Positions 18,819 to 27,772 are shown, counted from the first letter of the stretch. The stretch is DNA of 64,000 nucleotides from Methylococcales bacterium (GCA_026398895.1 JAPLRZ010000030.1:1-64000), one strand, 5' to 3'. Translations and numbers: made by a program. Notes: generated by a model from the sequence alone, not told the origin.

Positions 18819-19829
18819 ATGTACGTTTTAGGCATAGAAACCTCCTGTGATGAAACAGGGATCGCTGTTTATCATTCCGAACGCGGCTTGATACACCATC
18901 TTTTATACAGTCAAATCGATATGCACAGCGAGTATGGCGGCGTTGTTCCTGAATTGGCTTCCCGCGATCATATTCGTAAATGCGTGCCGTTAATTAAGCA
19001 ATGTTTGCAGGAAAGTAAGCTCACTAGCCACGATATTGGCGGTATCGCTTACACCGCTGGCCCTGGATTAATGGGCGCGTTATTGGTCGGTGCGGCAACA
19101 GCGAGGAGTTTGGCTTGGGCGTGGGCTATTCCTGCGATTGCAGTGCATCACATGGAAGGGCATTTACTCGCCCCCATGCTGGAAGAAAATCCGCCTGCTT
19201 TTCCGTTTGTGGCGTTGTTAATTTCAGGTGGACACACGTTGCTAGTGCGCGTTGAAGGCATAGGACAGTATGAGTTATTAGGTGAATCCTTGGACGATGC
19301 CGCAGGTGAAGCCTTTGATAAAACTGCAAAAATGCTGGGCTTAGGTTATCCAGGTGGGCCAAAACTATCGGCACTTGCTGAACAGGGCAACAAGCGGTTT
19401 AAATTTCCACGTCCAATGACCGATAGACCTGGGTTAGATTTTAGTTTTAGTGGTTTAAAAACCTTTACCATGAACACAATTAACGCGAGCGAAAAAACCG
19501 ATCAAGATAAAGCGGATGTGGCGTTTGCCTTTCAACAAGCCGTTGCCGATACCCTTAGCATCAAATGTCGCCGCGCATTACAGCAAACTGGTTTAAAAAG
19601 TTTAGTGGTTGCAGGGGGTGTCAGTGCCAATAAGCAAATTCGTGCTGCGTTGACTGAAATGGTCGTTAAAGAAAATGCACAGATTTATTATCCTCGCTTA
19701 GCATTTTGTACTGATAACGGCGCGATGATTGCTTACGCAGGCTGTCAACGGTTAATGGCAGGACAGCAACAAAACCTAGAAATTATTGCCCGTCCGCGCT
19801 GGGCAATGAGTGAGCTATCAAGCTGTTAG
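18819..19829 (+). CDS. tsaD: tRNA N6-adenosine threonylcarbamoyltransferase
   Basis: Transfers the threonylcarbamoyl group to A37 of tRNAs that read ANN codons, working with TsaB/TsaE and TsaC. 336 residues, the usual length. Motifs: [16 protein letters not shown] (3-18), the metal-binding HMEGHLLAP (about 111-119), LISGGHT, and [20 protein letters not shown]. The ATG at 18819 gives the expected N-terminus [12 protein letters not shown], but I see no Shine-Dalgarno sequence in front (TTCAAAAACTCA). It is divergent from rpsU, as in E. coli, where this gene is also found next to rpsU. Confidence 0.97.
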   Translation: MYVLGIETSCDETGIAVYHSERGLIHHLLYSQIDMHSEYGGVVPELASRDHIRKCVPLIKQCLQESKLTSHDIGGIAYTAGPGLMGALLVGAATARSLAWAWAIPAIAVHHMEGHLLAPMLEENPPAFPFVALLISGGHTLLVRVEGIGQYELLGESLDDAAGEAFDKTAKMLGLGYPGGPKLSALAEQGNKRFKFPRPMTDRPGLDFSFSGLKTFTMNTINASEKTDQDKADVAFAFQQAVADTLSIKCRRALQQTGLKSLVVAGGVSANKQIRAALTEMVVKENAQIYYPRLAFCTDNGAMIAYAGCQRLMAGQQQNLEIIARPRWAMSELSSC

Positions 19830-19868
19830 CTACACGCTGTATTATTTAAATAACAAAGTTTAAATGGC

Positions 19869-19893
19869 TATAATCGGCATTAGCCTCTATAAT
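19869..19893 (+). promoter_or_regulatory. Candidate cold-shock gene promoter
   Basis: Two TATAAT hexamers (19869-19874 and 19888-19893) precede the cold-shock gene; neither has a good -35. Initiation just after the second would leave a 5' UTR of about 155 nt, similar to the long structured leaders known for cspA-type mRNAs. Inference from position only. Confidence 0.4.
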
Positions 19894-20054
19894 GCCACGC
19901 TTAGTAGACAGTACTCATCCCAAGATGCGAGGCTTTTACTTTATAAGTTTTGCATGTTGTTCAGCACTTTTCAGAAATTCCTTTCGTTGTTTCCTTATTT
20001 GTGCCTTGTGTAATTTGCAAGCAAATTTTTTCATTGATTTATTGAGGTAGCAAC

Positions 20055-20261
20055 ATGGCAGCAGGTACTGTTAAATGGTTTAACGAGTCCAAAGGTTTCG
20101 GTTTTATTTCACCTAGCGATGGCACTCCAGATGTATTCGTACATTTTTCTGCTATTGCCAGCACAGGTGGATACCGTACATTGACCGAAGGTCAAGCCGT
20201 TAAGTATGAAGTAGAAACTGGACCTAAAGGTCCACAAGCATCCAATGTAGCCAGCGCGTAA
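20055..20261 (+). CDS. Cold-shock domain protein (CspA family)
   Basis: 68-residue single cold-shock domain: [20 protein letters not shown] contains RNP1 (KGFGFI) and DVFVHFSAI contains RNP2. Binds single-stranded RNA/DNA and is thought to melt RNA structure. A GAGG ribosome-binding site (TTGAGGTAGCAAC) precedes the ATG. The long upstream region fits an untranslated cold-shock leader. An RRM protein gene follows on the same strand after a stem-loop, so two RNA-binding proteins may share a transcript. Confidence 0.96.
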   Translation: MAAGTVKWFNESKGFGFISPSDGTPDVFVHFSAIASTGGYRTLTEGQAVKYEVETGPKGPQASNVASA

Positions 20262-20283
20262 GCGACTCACTACGTTTCTTACC

Positions 20284-20307
20284 CAATCCCGTTTACACGC
20301 GGGATTG
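20284..20307 (+). other. Stem-loop between cold-shock and RRM genes
   Basis: CAATCCCG (20284-20291), loop of 8, CGGGATTG (20300-20307). There is no T-tract after it, so it is more likely a partial attenuator or mRNA stability element than a terminator. Confidence 0.5.
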
Positions 20308-20361
20308 TGGCATCACTGGTTTATCCAGTCAATCTACCCCCCTGTTTTTAGGATATGTCTT

Positions 20362-20628
20362 TTGAAACGAATTTTTGTAGGAAACTTACCTAGCGACGCG
20401 ACTGAAGCCAGCGTTACCACCTTATTTTCTGAATATGGTACAGTCCGTTCCATTCAATTGGTTGCTGATATATTCAGCGGCAAATGTCGAGGTTTTGGTT
20501 TTATCGGTATGGAAGGTCATGAAGCCAGAGCCGCTATTTTAGCACTCGATGGCAATTTATATTGTGGCAAACCGTTAAAAGTTAAATTTGAAGAACCCGC
20601 AACGGGTAAAAACGGTAAACGCCGTTAA
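20362..20628 (+). CDS. RRM-type RNA-binding protein
   Basis: 88-residue single RNA-recognition motif: RNP2 is RIFVGNLP at residues 3-10 and RNP1 is CRGFGFI at about 47-53, followed by a basic tail (GKNGKRR). Small bacterial RRM proteins of this kind resemble eukaryotic glycine-rich RNA-binding proteins and bind RNA; specific targets are unknown. No in-frame ATG precedes the domain. The likely start is TTG at 20362, eight bases after AGGA. An ATG at 20354 is out of frame and closes after 12 codons, overlapping the start. An upstream GTG would add a non-conserved extension. The csp gene lies just upstream. Confidence 0.88.
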   Translation: MKRIFVGNLPSDATEASVTTLFSEYGTVRSIQLVADIFSGKCRGFGFIGMEGHEARAAILALDGNLYCGKPLKVKFEEPATGKNGKRR

Positions 20629-20746
20629 TTAATCAGATGCCAAGGATGGCAAGCTTTAATCGGTGTTCGGAGCAGCTTTTGATTTACAAAATACAATCGA
20701 AGTAATAACATACTAATGACTTAAAACTAAATTCTAGGAGAACGTC

Positions 20747-20827
20747 ATGATGTTTGTAAAAATTGATTTATGCACTTCAAATATACCACCAAAACCCACA
20801 AAACCACCAAAACCCCCAAAACACTAA
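20747..20827 (+). CDS. Possible 26-residue Pro/Lys-rich peptide
   Basis: A small frame with a strong ribosome-binding site (TAGGAGAACGTC before ATGATG). The first half is MMFVKIDLCTSNI, and the rest is built from repeated PPKP / TKPPKP units ending in PPKH. The Pro-Lys half is encoded by an ACCAAAACCC-type microrepeat, and the opposite strand is a run of G-clusters separated by TTTT. No family is recognised and I see no neighbour that would act on it. It could be a real peptide or a chance frame through a simple repeat. Confidence 0.4.
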   Translation: MMFVKIDLCTSNIPPKPTKPPKPPKH

Positions 20828-20938
20828 GCCAGTCGGTAAACTTTTATTTTATCGTTTACTTGCCGAGAATCCTATTAAATCAAGCTATCAATATTACCTC
20901 GCTTTATTGCTAGCTTGTTATACGGATTTCAAACCGCT

Positions 20939-23266
20939 CTATACCCAATTACCTATCAAAATAAATGGCGACCAGAAGGAAGGATTAGCAAAATCCTTTT
21001 GTTTAAGTAGCGTTAACATCGCCTCTTGCAAGGCTTTCGCTTTAGTTTGATGCTGACTGTTTAGAGATTGATAAAAAACCGCCATTAATTCCGCCGTTGC
21101 TTGATCTGATACTGACCATAATGACCCTAAGGCACTGTGGACTTTGGTTTTTATCGCTACCCCACTAATGCCTAATGGCGATCTATCATCACCCTCAGCA
21201 GTTTGACAGGCACTTAAGACCAGTAAATCAATCGGAAAGCGTTTGAAATAATCAGAACCAAGTAAAAGCTCTAGTTGATTTAAAGTCAAAATTTTATCAT
21301 GTGTCATGATAAAGCTGTCTTCGGCGGTACCACCAAAAAAACCGTGTGAAGCAATATGTAAAATATCATGTGGCTCTTGTTTCAATTGATGAATGAAATT
21401 TTCTAAGGAAAAACTTTCGTTTAATAAATAACTACTATGATTTTGTTCAGCCAATTGCTTAATTTCACTATCAATACTGGGCAAAGATAGCAAATGCTTT
21501 AACTCCTCAATAATGACAGGATTTCTAAGTAACTGGCGTAATTCGCGGGTTTTTTGTTGCTGTTCAGCGATACTCAGTTCTCGACTCTCTGCTGCTTTCC
21601 CAGAAATGCTAGACTGTTTTTGATCCGCTGTTTGTACCACCAAATCGTTTAATACTGAATCGGGTAAATCGCTGACCACATCACCAGGGATGCTAATACC
21701 TGCCAATAGCATCCGATTTTGATGTGGCATACTACTACTGTCAATCATTGACATACCCGCTGAGGTGGCGACTGCATACTGTTCGATAACGAATTGCTTA
21801 CCGTCATATAACGCCGCTAAAGGCACTAAACGCAAGACACCATCGGGTATGTAAATTAGCGTTTCGATATGTTGTTGTTGCAAAAAAGCCTGAACGGGAG
21901 CAATTAACCAATGGTATAAAAGTTGTGCTTGTGCTTTAGATTGAGAAAAATCGGCATAATTTCGTAAATTTTCAGCAAAAAGCCGCGCTTGCTGCTCCAA
22001 GTCTTTAGCTGTCACTTGACTGGTAAAACGGCGTAAACCATCGGCGGTATACACGATAATTTCAAGACGATCTGGCAATAAAATGGGGTAAAACGCGGCA
22101 GCATGAGGATCGATTTTTTGCAACACATCGACATTGGCAGAAATATCACAACGGCTTTGAAAATAATCTTCTAGCTCACTTTTTTTCATGCGCTCGATGC
22201 TATCTCTAGCCTCTGCTAATAAAATTTGTTGCTGGGCAACTGAGGCAGTGCTTGATTGCCGCAATAATAAATCGGCTAAAGCTAAATAAATCGGCATAAA
22301 GGTATCACGAAAAGACGAGCGTCCGTTTTGATAGGACACAGGTATATCGATGCGAATCCGATCAATATGATTAACCGCTTGTCTGTAAGCGGCAATCGCT
22401 AAATCAGGTTTATTTTGTTGTTGATAAAGCTGCCCTATTTTCCATTCTAAATCGATTAACAGATCACTCGCGTCTTCTTTTTGGGCAATAGTAATGTCTT
22501 CTTGCAAGAGCTTAATTGCCTCATCAAGCTGCTGCTGTTCATATAAACTGGCAAGATGCTTTAAGGTTGCCGCTTGTATTCTAGGCTGTTGATTTTGACG
22601 TGCTAGCGTTAAGGCATGATTTAAATGCGTAAAAGCCGCCGCTAAAAAGTTATCTTGTGGCGATAATGAATAAAGTTGTAGACTTTGATAACCAATATTT
22701 AGCCATAGCTGGCTATTGCTAGGATTAACGGACAAAGTTTGCATCAAAATGATCGCCTGTTGCAGTTGTTGCCACGCTTCTTGTGGTTGATGATTCTTGA
22801 TAGCCACGTTAGCGAGCTGATAAAATGCACTAACTAGCAAGGATTTATCAAGCACTTTTTCGGGGTTCAGAACCGCTTGTTGAAAACAATAACGCGCTTG
22901 TTTTTGGTCTTTGCGGTGTTCATATAATTGCCCCAAATACAAATCAATGCGGACGATTAAATCCTGATTAGCATTTTGTTTTGCTTGTGCTAACGCAGTA
23001 CTTAAAATCTGCTCAGCCTCGGTGTTCTGTTGCCATTGCAACGCCATATAACCTTGCAAAGCGTGTACTAAAATAAGCTTATCGGTATTTTTTTGCGTGG
23101 TAGCTTGCTGTTCTGCCTGAGAAAGTTGATTTTCCGCCTCACGATAATGCCCGCTTACTAAGTTTTCTTGCCCCAATTGCAACCAATTCGGCGTATCATC
23201 GGCTTTAACAAACGTGCTTGCTAACAGCACAAAAAAGCAAACGAAAATTCGATAAATAAAACCCAT
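20939..23266 (-). CDS. Exported TPR-CHAT domain protein (caspase-like)
   Basis: 775 residues from the ATG at 23266, where a clean signal peptide begins (MGFIYRIFVCFFVLLASTFVKA). Residues about 25-320 are helical TPR-type repeats; the C-terminal third is a CHAT domain, a caspase-clan cysteine-peptidase fold. The expected dyad is present: His641 in HIASHGFF and Cys687 in LVLSACQTAEG, followed by the family block GISGVAIKTKVHSALGSLWS and FYQSL. CHAT proteins include active proteases that respond to partners through TPR domains; here the signal peptide predicts a periplasmic or secreted location. A TTG at 23290 would add eight residues and has GGAGGT nearby, but spaced only 2 nt away. It lies between unrelated genes and no obvious partner is adjacent. 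Confidence 0.88.
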   Translation of the reverse strand: MGFIYRIFVCFFVLLASTFVKADDTPNWLQLGQENLVSGHYREAENQLSQAEQQATTQKNTDKLILVHALQGYMALQWQQNTEAEQILSTALAQAKQNANQDLIVRIDLYLGQLYEHRKDQKQARYCFQQAVLNPEKVLDKSLLVSAFYQLANVAIKNHQPQEAWQQLQQAIILMQTLSVNPSNSQLWLNIGYQSLQLYSLSPQDNFLAAAFTHLNHALTLARQNQQPRIQAATLKHLASLYEQQQLDEAIKLLQEDITIAQKEDASDLLIDLEWKIGQLYQQQNKPDLAIAAYRQAVNHIDRIRIDIPVSYQNGRSSFRDTFMPIYLALADLLLRQSSTASVAQQQILLAEARDSIERMKKSELEDYFQSRCDISANVDVLQKIDPHAAAFYPILLPDRLEIIVYTADGLRRFTSQVTAKDLEQQARLFAENLRNYADFSQSKAQAQLLYHWLIAPVQAFLQQQHIETLIYIPDGVLRLVPLAALYDGKQFVIEQYAVATSAGMSMIDSSSMPHQNRMLLAGISIPGDVVSDLPDSVLNDLVVQTADQKQSSISGKAAESRELSIAEQQQKTRELRQLLRNPVIIEELKHLLSLPSIDSEIKQLAEQNHSSYLLNESFSLENFIHQLKQEPHDILHIASHGFFGGTAEDSFIMTHDKILTLNQLELLLGSDYFKRFPIDLLVLSACQTAEGDDRSPLGISGVAIKTKVHSALGSLWSVSDQATAELMAVFYQSLNSQHQTKAKALQEAMLTLLKQKDFANPSFWSPFILIGNWV

Positions 23267-23512
23267 ATACTTAACGCCTAAGTGAATCAAAGACCTCCAG
23301 CAAAACTAGAGGCTTGTTGTGTGAACTATTTTATGAGGTTTTACCACATCATGGCTGACGCTGCCTAATTACTAAAACAGATTGAGGTTAGTGTAGTTGA
23401 TCAAGATACAGATATTCAGCATATATTTTGACGGTATCCATTATAATCCCACCAAACAGTCAGTATCGTTACACATTGATTAAGTTCGTAAATGAATATA
23501 AAGAGAACAAAG

Positions 23513-24517
23513 ATGAGCCATAATCAGCTAGCCCAAGAAATTATTCCAGTAGATGAAGATAATTATATAGAAGCTCTCAGCGCACGGCTGAAAGCCAAAA
23601 TCATTCAAGATAATCCAACGGGTATCATGCGCCGTGATGCACACCCAAAAATGCACGGTCTTGTTAAAGCCGAGTTTATTATTGAGCCAGACCTCGCAGC
23701 AGAATTACAGGTTGGTGTGTTTAAAGAGCCTAAAACTTATCAAGCATGGATTCGTTTTTCGAACCAAAGTGGTGATATTAGTCCAGATAAAGTTCGCGAT
23801 ATTCGCGGCATGGCAATTAAATTAATGGGGGTGACTGGGGATAAAATTCTGGAGCATAAAAAAGAGCAACAGACCCATGATTTTATTTTGATTAGCACTA
23901 ACGTTTTTGTCACCAAGGACGTGGCAGAATTTGATAATCTAATCAAAGCAATCACTAGCAATATTTTCGCAAAAATCAAGTTTATGCTAACCCATTGGCG
24001 AGTGGCTTGGAATTTGTACAACTCGATAATTAAATTCGCCAACCCACTACAAATTCGCTATTTCAGTACCACACCGTATTTATTCGGCAATACTGCGGTC
24101 AAATATTCGGCTATTCCACACATCAATACGCCTGATACTATTCCCAAAAATTCAGCCGATGATTATCTGCGACTGGCAATGATTAAACAATTGCAAGACG
24201 GCGAAGCAATGTTTGATTTTGCCGTACAATTACAAACCAATGCAGATACCATGTCCATTGAAGACTCAGGACATGAATGGTCAGAATCACTGTCGCCATT
24301 TCGTAAAGTCGCAAGCATTCGAATTTTTCAACAAGAATTTGATAACGACTCACAGAAAGAATTAGGCGAAAATTTATCATTCAACCCTTGGCACGCATTA
24401 CCTGAGCATCGTCCATTAGGGGGAATTAATCGGACGCGTAAAGTAATATATCAAGCAATTTCGTCGTTTCGGCACGAATACAATCATATTCCCGAAAAAG
24501 AGCCTATAAGCAATTGA
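23513..24517 (+). CDS. Catalase-fold haem-binding-type protein (y4iL-like)
   Basis: 334 residues from the preferred ATG at 23513, which has AGAGAAC at a good distance; an ATG at 23492 would add seven residues. The sequence has the catalase-superfamily pattern in reduced form: the active-site-His region (HPKMHGLVKAEFII), AWIRFSNQSGD, VRDIRGMAIKLMGV, THDFILISTNVFVTKD, and near the C-terminus a FNPWHALPEHRPLGGINRTR block that also occurs in catalase-related proteins of the y4iL/SrpA kind. It is much shorter than true catalases (about 480 or more residues), so peroxidatic or other haem chemistry is more likely than classical catalase. No signal peptide is visible, and the surroundings give no functional hint. 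Confidence 0.8.
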   Translation: MSHNQLAQEIIPVDEDNYIEALSARLKAKIIQDNPTGIMRRDAHPKMHGLVKAEFIIEPDLAAELQVGVFKEPKTYQAWIRFSNQSGDISPDKVRDIRGMAIKLMGVTGDKILEHKKEQQTHDFILISTNVFVTKDVAEFDNLIKAITSNIFAKIKFMLTHWRVAWNLYNSIIKFANPLQIRYFSTTPYLFGNTAVKYSAIPHINTPDTIPKNSADDYLRLAMIKQLQDGEAMFDFAVQLQTNADTMSIEDSGHEWSESLSPFRKVASIRIFQQEFDNDSQKELGENLSFNPWHALPEHRPLGGINRTRKVIYQAISSFRHEYNHIPEKEPISN

Positions 24518-24647
24518 GGCACGGAGACAAGACTGACACTATTCAACTTTTCACCGTTTATTGAACAAGGCATTTATACCGCTACTTGAGGCGACTATAA
24601 TGAAATATGGTAAAGCGTTGATGCACTACCCACAGTTAAGAATTTTT

Positions 24648-24737
24648 CCGTTCGCCCTGAGTTTGTCGAAAGGTGAATGGAAAAATCCGAAGCCCTGAGT
24701 TAAGCAGTTCATGGTTCGACAAGCTCACCACGAACGG
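24648..24737. repeat. Imperfect inverted repeat (CTGAGTTTGTCGAA type)
   Basis: In the 383-bp gap between the catalase-fold gene and the NqrM-like gene, 24648-24670 (CCGTTCGCCCTGAGTTTGTC...) is an imperfect complement of 24715-24737 (TTCGACAAGCTCACCACGAA...). Both ends carry CCGTTCG/CGAACGG. This is a REP-type palindromic element; a fragment (CTCGACAAGCTCAC) also occurs in the metK-ahcY gap. I see no gene in the rest of this gap. Confidence 0.7.
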
Positions 24738-24900
24738 ATTAGCTTAATGGCAATGAGGCGTTTAGGGGGAATGAATATGATAAGCCGCATAGTCAAGAGT
24801 TAAGCTAACTACAACCTACAACTCGCTTTTCGTTTAAAATAGATAAAAACTCTGCCCTAGAGTTATTATCCATTTTTATTAACATAGTGAGGAACAGATT

Positions 24901-25101
24901 ATGATGTATTTTATAGTGACTTTTGTAGTAATGTTAGCTGTCATTGCTATCATGGCAGTCGGCGTTATTTTTGGCAGACGTGCTATCAAAGGTTCTTGTG
25001 GTGGTGGTATGGATAAAGCTGCCTGCGTTTGTGTTGAAAAATGTGATAAAAGAAAAAAGCTGGACGCTGAAGCTGCTGAAGTACGGCTAAGCCAAGGATA
25101 A
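24901..25101 (+). CDS. NqrM-like small membrane protein (DUF539)
   Basis: 66 residues: one N-terminal membrane helix (about 3-24, ending AVGVIFGRRAIKGSCGG), then a cysteine-rich tail with four cysteines (SCGG, CVC, EKC). This matches the NqrM (DUF539) pattern, a small membrane protein needed to mature the Na+-translocating NADH:quinone reductase, probably by delivering iron to the NqrD/NqrE site. In many genomes nqrM sits after nqrF/apbE, whereas here it stands alone. GAGGA lies seven bases before ATGATG. A strong terminator follows. Confidence 0.85.
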   Translation: MMYFIVTFVVMLAVIAIMAVGVIFGRRAIKGSCGGGMDKAACVCVEKCDKRKKLDAEAAEVRLSQG

Positions 25102-25123
25102 CTGTGTTACCGATCCGTCTACG

Positions 25124-25170
25124 AAAAAGCGTGGGGCTTAGGTTGTGCCTAACTACTGCTTTTTTATTTT
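25124..25170 (+). terminator. Intrinsic terminator after the NqrM-like gene
   Basis: AAAAAGC (25124-25130) pairs with GCTTTTT (from 25158), with an inner TTAGG/CCTAA stem, and is followed by a long T-rich tract TTTTTTATTTT. It lies 23 bp after the NqrM-like stop codon and before the CBS gene. Confidence 0.75.
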
Positions 25171-25221
25171 TGTGTTTTTCGTGGACAAACAATAATAATA
25201 AAAAACAATGAGGAGAATACG

Positions 25222-25617
25222 ATGCTAGCAAAAATTACTGTTGCTGATTACATGAGCAAAAGAATCATCACCGTGACTAAAGAAACTCATGTGATAGATG
25301 CGGTCAAAAAATTACTGGATAATAAAGTCACCAGCGCACCTGTTGTTGATGAACAAGGACGCTTAATAGGGCTTTTTTCTGAAAAAGACAGTATCAAAGT
25401 TTTTTTAGAAAGCGTTTATAATCAAGGTATGAGTGGCAAAGTCGGCGATCACATGACAATGGGGACTATCAGTGTCGATGCTGATTCCAGTATTGTTGAA
25501 TTGGCAGAAAAATTTGATCATTCTTCAGTCCGAAGTTTTCCTGTGTTTGATGACGGAAAATTTGTCGGTATGATTAGTCGTACTGATGTTTTAAAAGCGT
25601 TAATTTCTCTCAAATAA
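25222..25617 (+). CDS. CBS-pair domain protein
   Basis: 131 residues made of two tandem CBS motifs (about 8-65 and 75-130): ADYMSKRIITVTKETHVIDA with APVVDEQGRLIGLFSEKD, then DHMTMGTISVDADSSIVELA with FPVFDDGKFVGMISRTDVL. Such free-standing Bateman modules bind adenosyl nucleotides and regulate partners; the partner is not evident here. AATGAGGAGAATACG gives a strong ribosome-binding site. It ends 12 bp before sbcB and may be co-transcribed with it. Confidence 0.93.
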   Translation: MLAKITVADYMSKRIITVTKETHVIDAVKKLLDNKVTSAPVVDEQGRLIGLFSEKDSIKVFLESVYNQGMSGKVGDHMTMGTISVDADSSIVELAEKFDHSSVRSFPVFDDGKFVGMISRTDVLKALISLK

Positions 25618-25629
25618 CTCAGGCAAGTC

Positions 25630-27078
25630 ATGGCAACACAGACTTTTTATTGGCATGACTATGAAACCTTTGGTCTTGATCCGCAACGCGACCGCGCTGC
25701 ACAATTCGCAGGTGTGCGTACCGATGTGGATTTTAATATTATCGCTGAGCCGCTGGTATTGTATTGCCAACCAGCGGCAGACTCGCTTCCCCATCCTGAT
25801 GCCTGCGTAATTACGGGCATTACCCCGCAGATCGCACGACAAAAAGGCGTGTGTGAAGCCGAATTTGTATGCCTGATTCATGAACAACTTGCCCAACCCA
25901 ATACTTGTACGCTAGGTTATAACAACCTACGTTTTGATGATGAAGTCACTCGCAATAGTTTGTATCGTAATTTTTACGACCCTTACGCACGCGAATGGCA
26001 AAACGGTAATTCACGCTGGGACTTAATCGATGTAGTTCGCGCGGCGCGTGCCTTGCGTCCAGAGGGAATACAATGGGTGAATAGTGCCGAAGGCAATCCT
26101 AGCTTTCGCCTAGACCAACTAACCATCGCTAACAACATTGCCCATGAAGGCGCACATGACGCGCTAGCCGATGTCTATGCAACCATTGAATTAGCCAAAT
26201 TAGTCAAACAAGCCCAACCCAAACTATTTCAATTTCTGCTTGAAAACCGTGTTAAAAACAAAGTGCTAGACTTATTGCAACTGGGGTGTTTTAAGCCTGT
26301 CATTCATATTTCTGGAAAATATCGCGCCGCTAAAAACTGCCTCGCGGTGGTATTGCCACTGTGTAAACATCCTACCGATAACAATGGCGTGATCGTCTAT
26401 GATTTATCCATAGATCCTGAACCGATGTTAACGTTATCAGCAGCAGACATTCAGAAAAATATTTTTACCACAAATGAAAACCTGCCCGAAGGCGTGACGC
26501 GAATACCGCTAAAAACTGTGCATATTAATAGATGTCCCGTGTTAGCTCCTGTGTCGGTATTAAAACCCAATGACGCACAACGCCTTACTATTGATTTAGC
26601 CAGCTGTTTGGCAAATATCAGTAAAATAATTGCTGCGACAGATTTGACCCCAAAATTAAGCGAAGTATTCGGCACTCATAGCCAAACGCAATCAAACACA
26701 GACCCTGATTTGGCAATTTACAGCGGTGGATTTTTTGCGGATGCCGATAAAGCCACGATGGCTAAAATTCGCACTCTGTCACCAGAAAAACTAGCGGTTA
26801 ATCAGTTTGCTTTTACCGATAAACGCTTAGCTGAAATGTTATTCAGATACCGAGCGCGTAATTATCCCGACACGCTAAATGCAGAAGAAAAACAACGTTG
26901 GCAGGTGTTTTGTGTTGATCGCTTGACAGGTCAACAAGCAGGAGCGGGGATTACGTTTGATGATTATTTTGCCCGTTTGAACACGTTGAAAACGGGTGAT
27001 AAAGTTAATCAAGCGACTATCCAAGCATTAGAGACTTACGCATTTGAAAAAACTCAGCAGTTGGGGCTGACATTTTAG
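25630..27078 (+). CDS. sbcB: Exodeoxyribonuclease I
   Basis: 482-residue 3'-to-5' single-strand DNA exonuclease of the DEDDh class, acting in recombination and repair. The DEDD residues appear in FYWHDYETFGLDP (Asp/Glu), LGYNNLRFDDEVTRN (Asp) and AHEGAHDALADVYAT (His/Asp). The C-terminal half matches the SH3-like and helical SSB-contacting parts of ExoI, including FRYRARNYPDTLNAEEKQRW. The length is close to E. coli SbcB. It starts 12 bp after the CBS gene, with AGGCAAGTC before the ATG. Confidence 0.95.
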   Translation: MATQTFYWHDYETFGLDPQRDRAAQFAGVRTDVDFNIIAEPLVLYCQPAADSLPHPDACVITGITPQIARQKGVCEAEFVCLIHEQLAQPNTCTLGYNNLRFDDEVTRNSLYRNFYDPYAREWQNGNSRWDLIDVVRAARALRPEGIQWVNSAEGNPSFRLDQLTIANNIAHEGAHDALADVYATIELAKLVKQAQPKLFQFLLENRVKNKVLDLLQLGCFKPVIHISGKYRAAKNCLAVVLPLCKHPTDNNGVIVYDLSIDPEPMLTLSAADIQKNIFTTNENLPEGVTRIPLKTVHINRCPVLAPVSVLKPNDAQRLTIDLASCLANISKIIAATDLTPKLSEVFGTHSQTQSNTDPDLAIYSGGFFADADKATMAKIRTLSPEKLAVNQFAFTDKRLAEMLFRYRARNYPDTLNAEEKQRWQVFCVDRLTGQQAGAGITFDDYFARLNTLKTGDKVNQATIQALETYAFEKTQQLGLTF

Positions 27079-27114
27079 AAGCACTGAGGTAGTGAATTAA
27101 ATCTGTTTTGAGCA

Positions 27115-27146
27115 TGACTGCCAGTCCTTTAAAGGACTGGCAGTCA
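27115..27146. repeat. Perfect 32-bp palindrome (repeat family A, copy 1)
   Basis: TGACTGCCAGTCCTTT followed directly by its exact complement. It lies between the convergent sbcB and thioredoxin-like genes, so it may act as a terminator. The flanks (GAGCA before; ATTAATATCGCGATAACAGG after) recur in the other copies at 27773 and 59205, so the repeat unit is longer than the palindrome. Confidence 0.85.
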
Positions 27147-27208
27147 TTAATATCGCGATAACAGGTTTAAGCCTGATCTCCAAATGATAAAAATAGTTAA
27201 GTTTGTCG

Positions 27209-27697
27209 TTATTTGAGAATTTTTGTAATCCGTGCTTCATAGTCTTCTTTGGATAACACGCCACTCACGCCTTCGCGTTGATGGGTTTTGTCGAAGAAAT
27301 ACGTTCTAGGTAATTCACCATACCATGTTGGATCAATTTCAAATTGCAGTTTTTGGCTATTTTCTTCGCCATAAATCCACTGTTCAACATCGGTTAATTG
27401 ATTGCTTGTTAGGATTTTTTGCGCCTCAATGGTTTCGGCAATGTCGTCGGTGCTTAACATGATAATGTTAATTTCAGGGTGGGCTTTGTGAACCGCATTT
27501 AATACCGTCATATCTTTAATGCACGATGGGCAAGTGATAGACCAAATTGCTAGCATAAACGGTTTTCCACTATTGTTGCTAAGTAGCTGCTGATAACTGC
27601 CAGTGATAAAAGGCTTTAAGGTGGGCGACTCAGCTTTTGCCGTTTGAGCTAGAAAGATTAAGCCAATGAATAATAGTGTTAGAAATTTTGGACGCAT
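27209..27697 (-). CDS. Exported thioredoxin-like (TlpA/AhpC-TSA fold) protein
   Basis: 162 residues from the ATG at 27697: signal peptide MRPKFLTLLFIGLIFLAQTAKA, then a thioredoxin fold with WSITCPSCIKDM, giving a CPSC redox motif, and a C-terminal segment with GELPRTYFFDKTHQREGVSG containing the cis-Pro region. Predicted periplasmic disulfide reductase or resistance-type thioredoxin. The frame is open further upstream to 27814, but that extension runs through a repeat element and lacks the signal peptide at its start, so I reject it. It lies downstream of the adhesin-export operon on the same strand, 170 bp after the last gene and bracketed by inverted copies of repeat A. A link to the export system is possible but unproven. 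Confidence 0.85.
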   Translation of the reverse strand: MRPKFLTLLFIGLIFLAQTAKAESPTLKPFITGSYQQLLSNNSGKPFMLAIWSITCPSCIKDMTVLNAVHKAHPEINIIMLSTDDIAETIEAQKILTSNQLTDVEQWIYGEENSQKLQFEIDPTWYGELPRTYFFDKTHQREGVSGVLSKEDYEARITKILK

Positions 27698-27772
27698 GAT
27701 TAAAAGCCTTTCACTGTGGTTAAAGATAAGGTGGACGCGACTTGTCGCGCCGTTACAGATTGACCTGTTATA

